Below, one piece after another: positions 51,567-59,220 of a stretch of DNA of 64,000 bases. How positions within the stretch are numbered: the first letter of the stretch is position 1; every line of letters begins with the position of its first letter. The DNA lies in contig JAXMCW010000001.1 of NCBI GenBank assembly GCA_046349155.1, forward strand, positions 806,001-870,000, written 5' to 3'. A model generated the notes under the pieces. The model was not told where the DNA came from and searched no databases. It worked only from the letters and a program-made list of their open reading frames with translations. The position numbers were made by a program, and so were the translations under genes. Source of the stretch: Alsobacter sp046349155 (lineage in GTDB: Bacteria; Pseudomonadota; Alphaproteobacteria; Rhizobiales; Beijerinckiaceae).

Positions 51567-52510
51567 GCGCCGGCCTCCGAGCGACGCCGCGTCGAGAAGG
51601 CAAAGACCAGAAGCAGCGCGACGAGGAAGATGACGATCACCGCCATGGCCGCCCCGTATCCCACGCGATCCTCGGTGAAGAAGCGCTGGTAGAGGGTGAA
51701 GCTGACGACTTCCGTCGAGGTCCCCGGACCTCCGCCCGTGAGCAGATAGACCTCGTCGAAGACCTTGAATGCGAGCACGAGGCGAAAGGCGAAGGTCACC
51801 AGGATGGTCGGCATCATCATCGGCAGGGTGACGTAGAGAAGCTCCTGCCAGGCCGATGCGCCGTCGATGTGCGCGGCCTCGTAGACGTCCTGCGGCATGG
51901 ATTCCAGGCCGGCGAGGAAGAGCAGGAAGCAGAACGGCGTCCAGTGCCAGATGTCGACCATGATGACCGAGAGCAACGCGGTGCCGCTGTCGCCGAGCCA
52001 GTCGAGAGGGGCGATTCCGAGGAGCCCGATCGCCTGGTTCGCCAGGCCGAAGTCGTAGTTCAACATCAGCTTCCAGATGGCTCCCACGACGATCCCGGGA
52101 ATGAGGATCGGCAGGACGAAGATCGTCCGGTAGAGCACGCGGCCGCGGGTCACCCGGCTGCACAGCAGCGCGGTGATGAAGCCCAGGACCATCTGTCCGC
52201 TGACCGCCCCGAGCGCGAAGAGGCTCGTATTGACCAGCCCCGCCTGGAAGAGCGGGTCATGCGGGACCGCCCTGTAGTGCGCGAGCCCGACCGGCGTCCA
52301 TGTCGCCTTGCCCCCTGCCCAGCTCACGTCGTTGAAGCTCAGCCAGAACAGGTTGGCGAGCGGCAGGACGCTGAGGGCGAGCATGAGGAGAAGCGAGGGA
52401 GAGAACGTCGCCCATCGCCAGCCGATCTCGTCGCCCAACCTCGGCGGCGACGCTCCCTCCGCTGGAGCAGGCACCCGTTGCATCCTGCCCTTCACGTCCA
52501 GCGACGTCAT
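51563..52510 (-). CDS. Carbohydrate ABC transporter permease (MalF/UgpA-like)
   Basis: A 315-residue permease with a cytoplasmic N-terminal tail, about six membrane segments, and the EAA loop EAAHIDGASAWQELLYVTLP near residue 215. GGPGTSTEVVSFTLYQRFF near residue 262 is typical of the family. It follows the binding-protein gene by 45 bases and pairs with the MalG-like permease. No ATP-binding protein gene follows. Confidence 0.94.
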   Translation of the reverse strand: MTSLDVKGRMQRVPAPAEGASPPRLGDEIGWRWATFSPSLLLMLALSVLPLANLFWLSFNDVSWAGGKATWTPVGLAHYRAVPHDPLFQAGLVNTSLFALGAVSGQMVLGFITALLCSRVTRGRVLYRTIFVLPILIPGIVVGAIWKLMLNYDFGLANQAIGLLGIAPLDWLGDSGTALLSVIMVDIWHWTPFCFLLFLAGLESMPQDVYEAAHIDGASAWQELLYVTLPMMMPTILVTFAFRLVLAFKVFDEVYLLTGGGPGTSTEVVSFTLYQRFFTEDRVGYGAAMAVIVIFLVALLLVFAFSTRRRSEAGA

Positions 52511-52555
52511 GGTCGGTTCCAGGCCATGGACGGCCGTGCGACAGCGCCGCCTGGC

Positions 52556-53908
52556 CTATTTCAGCGGATCGAGCTTGCCGGTCTTGTAGTTGTACTTGGC
52601 CATGATGGCGTAGATCTCGTCCGACATGCCGTTGAGAGCCTGAGTGGACGTGATCTCGCCTGCCACGGCCCTGTTGAGGCCGAGTTCGAGCACCGCGATG
52701 ACTTCGCTGGCCTCCGGGAACTGGTAGATGTTCACGGAATGCTCCAGCGCAGCCGCCAGCGGCTTCATCCAGCGGTACTTCCGCTCGTCCGCGACGGGGT
52801 CCTTGTAGGCCTCGGCGTTGACGGGAATGCCGCCGGCCTTCGTGGCGGCGACCTGGGCATCCTTCGTCTGGAACCAGCGCAGGAATTCCACCGTGGCCCG
52901 CTTGCGGTCGTCCGGGACGTTCCGCGAGATGCCGCCCAGCCAGTGCCCGAGCCCCGGAGCCGTGGGGAATCCCGGAGCGTGGGGCGGGGCGGCGAACTCC
53001 ACCTTGTCGACGACGACCGACTTTGAGGGATCGTCCATCTGCGACCACGCCGCGATCACCGTCATGATGTGCGCGGTCTTGCCGGTGACCATGTTCTGGA
53101 TCACCTCGGCCTGGTCGAGCGACGCGGTCTTGGGATGGCCAGCCTCCCGCGCGAGCCGGATGTAGTAGTCGAGCGCGGTCTTGCCCTGCTCGCTGTTGAG
53201 CGTGACGGAGTAGTCGCCGGTGGCCTGGTCCTTGAAGATGCCGCCGCCGAACCCGTAGAGGTAGGGATAGAAGTCGTAGGCGACGGTGTGGGGACCTCGC
53301 GCGCCGCGCTGCACGATGCCGTACATCTTGGGCGGCGCATGGAACTTGCGGGCATTCGCCTCGAGTTCGGCGAAGGTCTCGGGAGCCTTGAGCCCCGCCT
53401 CCTTGTAGAGGTCGCCGCGGTAGTAGAGCATCGGGATCAGCGGCGAGATGGGCATCGACATCAGCTTGCCGCTGGGCGTCATCGTCTTCTTGGCCGCATC
53501 GAAATAGATCGTGTCGCCGAGCGTGTAGATGCCGGGGTCGAGCTTGAAGCCGGGATCGATGTCGGTGATGGCCTCGACGAACCCGCCGAAATACATCTCC
53601 GCGAACCAGCCGGAATTCATGATCAGCAGGTCATACTGGCCCTGGCTGGCGCGGACCGAATTGCGCTGTTTCTCCAGCGATCCGGCGAACGGGTTCACGT
53701 CGAGTTCAACCTTGTTGCCGGTCTCCTTCTCGTAGAGTTCGACGGTCTTGCGGAAGCTGTCGAACCATGGCGACTGGTTGATCACGATGGTGATGGGCGC
53801 CACCTTCGCCGCGGCAAAGCCCAGCCGGGTCGTCTTCATGAAGGCCGCCGCGCTCATCATCGTGAGTGCGGTACGCCGCGTCAGCGCCAAGCTTGACACC
53901 TTGCTCAT
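52556..53908 (-). CDS. Carbohydrate ABC transporter substrate-binding protein (SBP family 1)
   Basis: A 450-residue extracellular binding protein. The ATG at 53908 has GGGAGGACG upstream. The N-terminus has RR at residues 11-12 and a hydrophobic stretch up to residue 33, consistent with a Tat or Sec signal. The mature protein has the family-1 layout with YDLLIMNSGWFAEMYFGG near residue 92 and the C-terminal GISRNVPDDRKRATVEFLRW. It is the first gene of the sulfatase operon, under the control region at 53976-54016. Confidence 0.93.
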   Translation of the reverse strand: MSKVSSLALTRRTALTMMSAAAFMKTTRLGFAAAKVAPITIVINQSPWFDSFRKTVELYEKETGNKVELDVNPFAGSLEKQRNSVRASQGQYDLLIMNSGWFAEMYFGGFVEAITDIDPGFKLDPGIYTLGDTIYFDAAKKTMTPSGKLMSMPISPLIPMLYYRGDLYKEAGLKAPETFAELEANARKFHAPPKMYGIVQRGARGPHTVAYDFYPYLYGFGGGIFKDQATGDYSVTLNSEQGKTALDYYIRLAREAGHPKTASLDQAEVIQNMVTGKTAHIMTVIAAWSQMDDPSKSVVVDKVEFAAPPHAPGFPTAPGLGHWLGGISRNVPDDRKRATVEFLRWFQTKDAQVAATKAGGIPVNAEAYKDPVADERKYRWMKPLAAALEHSVNIYQFPEASEVIAVLELGLNRAVAGEITSTQALNGMSDEIYAIMAKYNYKTGKLDPLK

Positions 53909-53975
53909 CTCGTCCTCCCTGCGGCGCTGTGATCGCACCCTGCGGGCGAGAGTGGCACGGCTCTTCCATTCCCAC

Positions 53976-54016
53976 CACTAACTTCGCGTCCGCTTGCCAT
54001 TCCCGATTGGAATGGC
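53976..54016. promoter_or_regulatory. LysR-type operator: CCATTCC half-sites
   Basis: GCCATTCC (53996-54003) and GGAATGGC (54009-54016) form a perfect eight-base inverted repeat with a five-base gap. A further CCATTCC at 53976-53982 lies 21 bases, two helical turns, before the first. The cluster sits upstream of the binding-protein gene and just past the end of the LysR gene, as expected for recognition and activation sites of a LysR activator. Confidence 0.6.
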
Positions 54017-54019
54017 TCG

Positions 54020-54925
54020 TCAGTTTCGCGGCATCAGTTCGCACACGGCACGAAGTTCGCCGATCACGGCCGCGGCAGCCGGCGAAAGCCAGGCGCCGCG
54101 TCGCCTGATCACGCCGGCCTCGCGCAGTGCCGAAAGGCCGGGAACGTCGAGGAGCGTGAGACCCCGTCCTTCAGGTGGAAGCAGCGTCGTCGACACGGTG
54201 AAGCTCAGCGCGTCGGAGTCGCGGATGATCTGAAGCAGGAAGGCAAGAGACTCGCTCTCGACAGCCGGCTCCGGTGCGGGAAGGTTGGCGCTGGTGAACA
54301 ACGCCGACAGGCGGGTCTGCGCCCGGGTGCCGTGCGGAGGCATGATCCAGGGATAGGCGAGCAGGTCCGACATGGCGACACCCCTGGCGCGTGCGAGCGG
54401 ATGGCGGGCCCTGCAACAGACGCGCAGTTCGTCCGAACTGAGAAGCGTCAGTTCGAGATCCTGGGATTTGTCGGGCGAGGGCAGTTCCGCAACGACGAAG
54501 TCGAGCGTTCCCTGCCGCAGGTCACGCAGGAGTACGTCGTCGAATCCGCTCTGGACGGCGACGCGAAGTCCGGGGTGGCGCGCAATGCTCCGCGCCACGG
54601 CCTGGGGAAGATGCCGCCTGAGCCAAGCAGGGCCCGCCCCGATGTTGACCGAGCCGATCGTGCCCTGGCGCAGGCTCTCGATCTCCCTGCGGGCATCTCG
54701 GATCTGGACCTGGACCGCCTCGACATGCGTGAGGAAGCTTGCCCCGGAGGGCGTCAGCTCGACCCCCCGCGGCAGGCGATGGAAGAGCACGACGTCGAGC
54801 TCCAGCTCAAGGGCGCGTATGCTCTTGGTCAGCGTGGGCTGCGCCACACCCAGTTCTGAGGCTGCGGCCGAAATGCTGCGATGGCGCGCGACGGCCCGGA
54901 AGTAGCTGAATTGACGAAGATCCAT
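54020..54925 (-). CDS. LysR-family transcriptional regulator
   Basis: The 301-residue protein starts at MDLRQFSYF (ATG 54925), the usual N-terminus of this LysR branch; the longer frame adds 15 residues without support. The helix-turn-helix is at residues 1-60 (RSISAAASELGVAQPTLTKS), followed by the effector domain with VRVC-type and RHPLARAR motifs. It is oriented the same way as the sulfatase operon directly downstream (111 bases away) and is most likely its activator, binding the repeats at 53976-54016. Confidence 0.92.
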   Translation of the reverse strand: MDLRQFSYFRAVARHRSISAAASELGVAQPTLTKSIRALELELDVVLFHRLPRGVELTPSGASFLTHVEAVQVQIRDARREIESLRQGTIGSVNIGAGPAWLRRHLPQAVARSIARHPGLRVAVQSGFDDVLLRDLRQGTLDFVVAELPSPDKSQDLELTLLSSDELRVCCRARHPLARARGVAMSDLLAYPWIMPPHGTRAQTRLSALFTSANLPAPEPAVESESLAFLLQIIRDSDALSFTVSTTLLPPEGRGLTLLDVPGLSALREAGVIRRRGAWLSPAAAAVIGELRAVCELMPRN

Positions 54926-55096
54926 GCAAGCTCGCGAGGGCCGGTGGTGATCACGCCCTGATGGTGCCATGCCGGGCGAAAAATGCGATGGCAGCAGGGT
55001 TCTGGACGTGAGGGCGTAGGCCTTGGGCGATCCGGTCGCAAGCGGCCTGTCCGGGTCACCCGAGGCTCGGCGCGGCCTTATGCATGGTCCTCGACG

Positions 55097-55148
55097 GCCG
55101 CGCCTTCCGCCCGGCTTTGCCGGCGCACTCGCAAGCCGAAGGCGCGGC
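55097..55148 (-). terminator. Compound hairpin at the end of the CehA operon
   Basis: GCCGCGCCTTC (55097-55107) and GAAGGCGCGGC (55138-55148) pair perfectly. Inside lies a smaller stem, CCGG-CTTTG-CCGG. It starts at the CehA stop codon and would end transcription or block 3' decay. There is no U-tract. Confidence 0.55.
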
Positions 55149-56713
55149 TACCGGCAGAAGAACGGCGAGGTCCAAGCCATCTGGCCGCCCGATTGGCGCA
55201 GGCGGAGATAGAGGTTCTCACCGGATGAGAGGGGGCCGAGGTCTAACTCGCCATGCCACTGCCATTGATCAGGCCGGGGAAGGGCGTGGAACCTCCAGGC
55301 CGGGGTGTCGATCGCGCCGAGATTGCCGCTCCTGGCGCCCTCGAACAGGCGCGCAACCGGGATCGCCAGCTTCCGTCCGGACAGCTGCGCTCGCACCTGC
55401 GCGCCAGGCTCGTGTTGCATGCGGATCATCAGGCCCTGGGTCGCCGGGGTCACGTTGTTCGGGTTGGATTCGGCCGTGATGTCGAAGCGAACGGCCTCGC
55501 CGTCCATCTCCAGACTCGGCAGTCGATGTCCGGGCTCCCGCCCCTCGAGAGGCGAGACGATTTCCGCGCCCCTGAAGCGCGGCTCGACCGAAAGGATGGT
55601 GCCGCCCTCCACTTCGATCTGGCCTTGCCAGCGGTGACTGCCGCCGCGGGCGCCCCATCCAAGCTCTAGGTATAGAAGCGTCTCGCTGTCCTGCGAGACG
55701 GCCGAAGGCGAGAGCTCTGGCGAGATTCGGTGGACAAGCCGCCCGTTGCGGATGACGTCGATCGTATCGATGAAGCCGCCTGCGACGGCTTCGACCTGGA
55801 GCGTCGCTTGGCGGCTGGGGGCCACGATGGAGCCCTGGATCGCAGAATCCAGCGCGCCGAGCAGGTGGATGTTGTCTCCCGTGAGCGCGTTGGTGCGCCG
55901 GGCGAGCATTGCGTCCCAGATGGCGCCCCGGTCCCGGCCAGCCGCATAAACGCCCATGCGTCCATGGCCATAGGATCCCGGAAATGCCGAATGGTGGTCG
56001 GTGTTGCCGACCACGCCGAAGACATGCCCCAGGGCGAGGCCGTGCTGCATCGTGCCGCCGCCGTCGAGGGGCCCCATGGAGTGGAGATAGGGCCGCTCGG
56101 TCTCGGACGTCTCGGCGCAGCCGTGCATCGAGTTCATCTCGACGAACGGCGAGAGGCCTGGGTCGAAGGCAGACCAGTTGATGCCGCGTGCGCCCAGCCG
56201 GTACCCAATGTGGTGCGGAAACGAAAAGGCCCGGCTCGGGAGTTGCTCCGTCAGGAGGGCCTTCAGCGCTGACGGCGTGTCGGCGAGAAGAATTGGAGCC
56301 GGGTCGAGGTCTCGGTACAGGATCGTCTGGTCGCCATGGGCGGCTGAGTGGATCTCGTAGCCCGGGAACACCGCGAAGCGGTCGTGGCTGGCGGCGGCAA
56401 GGGCCGCGAAATGCCCGGGCCAGCGGTCTCGCAGCCGCGCGAAGCCCTCGACGTGGAAGGCGACGATGTGAGCAACGCTGGGATCGTCGACCGGCATGTC
56501 CGGCCAATGGGCATGGCCGGTGATGGAGACGAAGTCGAGCTGGAGGGCCGCACGCGCGAGCGCATCCTCGAACCGCCCGTGACCATAGCTAAGGTCGCAG
56601 TGATTGTGAATGTCGCCCCAGAGCGGAACGAGACCGAGTGCGCTCGCAAGTGGTGTGAGACGCGGGGGAAGTGGAGCCCGGATAACCGAAGACCCGTCGG
56701 GCGCCTGGGTCAT
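55148..56713 (-). CDS. CehA/McbA-like metallohydrolase (PHP fold)
   Basis: The 521-residue protein starts at the ATG at 56713, overlapping the dehydrogenase stop by four bases. It has the PHP-domain metal motifs GDIHNHCDLS (His36, His38), ITGHAHW near residue 65, FPGYEIHS near residue 115, FPHHIGY, and GNTDHHS near residue 245. The C-terminal third is beta-rich. Known relatives CehA and McbA hydrolyse carbamate and other esters, so it is probably a metal-dependent esterase, amidase or phosphoesterase. Two Gfo/Idh/MocA dehydrogenases precede it in the same operon, suggesting a sugar-type substrate. The exact reaction is unknown. Confidence 0.87.
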   Translation of the reverse strand: MTQAPDGSSVIRAPLPPRLTPLASALGLVPLWGDIHNHCDLSYGHGRFEDALARAALQLDFVSITGHAHWPDMPVDDPSVAHIVAFHVEGFARLRDRWPGHFAALAAASHDRFAVFPGYEIHSAAHGDQTILYRDLDPAPILLADTPSALKALLTEQLPSRAFSFPHHIGYRLGARGINWSAFDPGLSPFVEMNSMHGCAETSETERPYLHSMGPLDGGGTMQHGLALGHVFGVVGNTDHHSAFPGSYGHGRMGVYAAGRDRGAIWDAMLARRTNALTGDNIHLLGALDSAIQGSIVAPSRQATLQVEAVAGGFIDTIDVIRNGRLVHRISPELSPSAVSQDSETLLYLELGWGARGGSHRWQGQIEVEGGTILSVEPRFRGAEIVSPLEGREPGHRLPSLEMDGEAVRFDITAESNPNNVTPATQGLMIRMQHEPGAQVRAQLSGRKLAIPVARLFEGARSGNLGAIDTPAWRFHALPRPDQWQWHGELDLGPLSSGENLYLRLRQSGGQMAWTSPFFCR

Positions 56714-57780
56714 GGGCGCGTCTCCTCCGTCTCGGCAGCAACAGGCTGGCGCATGCCGGTGCGGGCCGCCCGCATGGCCGCCTCGATCATCAGCACTGTG
56801 GCGCGGCCCTCCGCGATGCCTGCGGGCGGCGGTTCGCCCGAGCGCAGGCAGTGCAGGAAGCCGATGGCGTTCTGGTGATGGAACTGGCCCAGCTTGAAGC
56901 GGGGCACGACGTCGATCGTCTCCCACGACCGGGTCCCATCCACCTCGCGCGAGACGCGGAGATAGCCGCCCGAGGTGATGTCGCGCGACGCGAGGTCGAC
57001 GCCGGACAGGAGGGCCGTGGCCCTCGTGCCGTAGATCTCGATCGACGTGTCCGCGGCCGGCAGGAGCATGGAGGAGGTGAGCTCCGCCAGCAGGCCGGTC
57101 GGCCAGCGAAACAGGGCGGTCCCCGTCTCGTCGGAGGCAAGCCCGCCCACGGGGGAAACGAGTTCGGCGCTCACGGTCGCGGGGAGGCCGAAGAACCAAT
57201 TCAGCAGGTCCGCCCCGTGCACGCCCTCGTCGAGGAGCGCGCCTCCACCGCTTTTCTCCGCATCAACGTACCAGCCTTGGCGGAACGACGGATCCAAACC
57301 ATAGAAGTGACCATGTCGGATGCGCACGAGATGGACCTGCCCCAGGCTTCCGTCGTCCACCAGCGCCTTCAGGGCAAGCGAGGCGGGATCGAACCGCTTC
57401 GGGAAGCTCTGCATGAAGGGAACGCCGGCCTCGCGCACGGCGCGGGCGATCGCGTCCACCTCCGCCACGCTGCGCGCGGTCGGCTTCTCGCACAGGATCG
57501 CCCGCCCCGCCGCACAGGCAGCAAGGGTCAGGGCGAGATGGTCGATCGTCTCGGAGCAGATTGCGACGGCGTCGCAGTCCGCGAGGGCTTCAGCAAGGTC
57601 CGGCTGGAAGGGGACGCCGAAGCGGCGTGCGGCCTCGCCACCCCGATCGGCATCGCTGTCCCAGATGCAGGTCACAGTGGCGGACCCGTCGGCCAGGAAC
57701 GCCTCGGTCCAGAAATTCGCGTGGTAATGCGCGAAGCTCAGTACGGCGATGCGCGGATGGATCTGCATCGCGATCGTCAC
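56710..57780 (-). CDS. Gfo/Idh/MocA family oxidoreductase with atypical N-terminus
   Basis: The 356-residue protein starts at a GTG overlapping the previous stop; an ATG four codons in is possible. The catalytic CEKP motif (Lys99) and the GGGALLDEGVHGADLLNW region near residue 185 place it in the family. The cofactor-binding loop is not the usual GxGxxG: the N-terminus reads VLSFAHYHANFW, as in a subgroup of uncharacterised members. It probably oxidises or reduces a sugar or inositol derivative with NAD(P). It overlaps both neighbouring genes by four bases. Confidence 0.9.
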   Translation of the reverse strand: MTIAMQIHPRIAVLSFAHYHANFWTEAFLADGSATVTCIWDSDADRGGEAARRFGVPFQPDLAEALADCDAVAICSETIDHLALTLAACAAGRAILCEKPTARSVAEVDAIARAVREAGVPFMQSFPKRFDPASLALKALVDDGSLGQVHLVRIRHGHFYGLDPSFRQGWYVDAEKSGGGALLDEGVHGADLLNWFFGLPATVSAELVSPVGGLASDETGTALFRWPTGLLAELTSSMLLPAADTSIEIYGTRATALLSGVDLASRDITSGGYLRVSREVDGTRSWETIDVVPRFKLGQFHHQNAIGFLHCLRSGEPPPAGIAEGRATVLMIEAAMRAARTGMRQPVAAETEETRP

Positions 57781-58802
57781 AACGGCTCGACGGCGAACGC
57801 CGCACCGCCGGCGGCCGCGCTGCGCATGATCGCCTCGGCGACGAGCAGCCCCTGAAGGCCGTCGAGAGCCGTGTTGTCCGGAGGCCGTCGGCCCGCCAGT
57901 CCTTCGATCCAGCGCCTATGCTGGCGCGTTCCGGCCGGTTCCCCGGGGACCTCCAAGGAGATCCAGCCAGGCTCCCCCTTGCGCGCAACGGACAGGGGGC
58001 CCCGCTCTGTCCGAAGCCAGATCGCCGCCCGCTCGCCATAGATCTCCATGCGGAAGCGATCGGTGCCGGCAGGCTCGACCATCGACATCTCGTGATGCAC
58101 GAGGGGCCCGCCGTCGAGGGTGTAAAGCGCGAGCGCCGTGTCCGCGTTCTCGACGGGAACCGTTCTGCCGTCCCTCAGCAGCCGCTTTCCGACCAGGGTC
58201 GCCGTGCGGGCGGAGACGGTGTCGATGCGACCGAAGAGATGACCGATCAGGTCAATGCCATGGATGCCGAGCTGGTGAACCACACCTCCGGAGACTGCGT
58301 CGGGCCGGAAGAACCAGTCGCTCCAGTCCGGTCCGGGCGTCGCGTTCCGCAGCCGAACCGTGAGAGGCTGGCCCACCGCTTTCTCGGCAAGAAGTCTCCC
58401 CGCTTCCTCGACCTCGGCGAAATGCCGGTGCATGTAGCTCACCTGCAGGTCGCAGCCGGTCTGGAGAGCGGCGTCGAGGATTCGTCTGGCCGCAGCTGAG
58501 GTCGTAGCCATCGGCTTCTGCAGCAACACCGCCTTGCCCGCCCGCAGGCAAGCGACGGCGATCTCCTCGTGAGTATCGTCAGGGGTCGTGATGATCACGG
58601 CGTGGATGTCAGGGCGGCGCATCACGCCAGCCATGTCGTCGGTCGCGTCAGGCACGCCAAATCGGTGAGCGACTTCCCGTGCCTTCTCGAGGCGTCGGCT
58701 TGCGACCACCCGGGTCTTCACGTCGGGAAGGCCCGACAGGCCGCCGAGGTGGTAGTCCGCGATGAAGCCTGCGCCGATCAGCGCGATTCCGATCTGGTCC
58801 AT
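57777..58802 (-). CDS. Gfo/Idh/MocA family oxidoreductase
   Basis: A 341-residue NAD(P)-dependent oxidoreductase with the Rossmann loop IGAGFIA at residues 9-15, the catalytic QKPMA motif (Lys96, with Gln in place of the usual Glu) and GGVVHQLGIHGIDLIGHLFG near residue 180. Members oxidise sugars, inositols and amino sugars. It is the first gene of the three-gene operon that ends with the CehA-like hydrolase. The promoter should be in 58803-59220. Confidence 0.92.
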   Translation of the reverse strand: MDQIGIALIGAGFIADYHLGGLSGLPDVKTRVVASRRLEKAREVAHRFGVPDATDDMAGVMRRPDIHAVIITTPDDTHEEIAVACLRAGKAVLLQKPMATTSAAARRILDAALQTGCDLQVSYMHRHFAEVEEAGRLLAEKAVGQPLTVRLRNATPGPDWSDWFFRPDAVSGGVVHQLGIHGIDLIGHLFGRIDTVSARTATLVGKRLLRDGRTVPVENADTALALYTLDGGPLVHHEMSMVEPAGTDRFRMEIYGERAAIWLRTERGPLSVARKGEPGWISLEVPGEPAGTRQHRRWIEGLAGRRPPDNTALDGLQGLLVAEAIMRSAAAGGAAFAVEPL

Positions 58803-59220
58803 GGGACTGTGAGTGTAGCGCCACGCCGGGCTGCCCCACCAGCGCGCGTCCTGCCGGGGACCGGCGCCCTTACACCACCAGCCGGGATACGACCCAACGG
58901 ACGGGCATCAGCGACTGGCTATGGCCGAGCCGCGGCAGAGCTGGAGGCCATCTCACCACTCGGCAATACGGCCGCCTTGTCGATCGATGGATGGCCATGA
59001 TCGGCCTCGATCCCGCGAATTGGCACTCACAGCAAAAAGCTTCCGGCAGGCAAGTCCGCTCGCCGGTAAGGGTGCGCTGGTAAGGGTGCATTGAAGCCCG
59101 CCCGCTTCGCCGGTATCTGCCTCGCGGCAAAAGCTGCCGGAGCTCACATCTTATGCGGGAGCCCGTTCTTCGCGTTAGATTGGACGTCCTGCTTCGGCCC
59201 GGTGGAATGCCCCATGAGCG
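58803..59220. other. Gap between the CehA operon and hyuB, no gene seen
   Basis: About 420 bases with several short open frames but no start signal or recognisable family. An 11-base direct repeat GGTAAGGGTGC occurs at 59065-59075 and 59079-59089, with a period of 14. The stretch 58870-59000 shows codon-like composition on the minus strand but breaks between frames and could be a decayed gene end. The promoter of the 58802 operon should be here. Confidence 0.5.
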
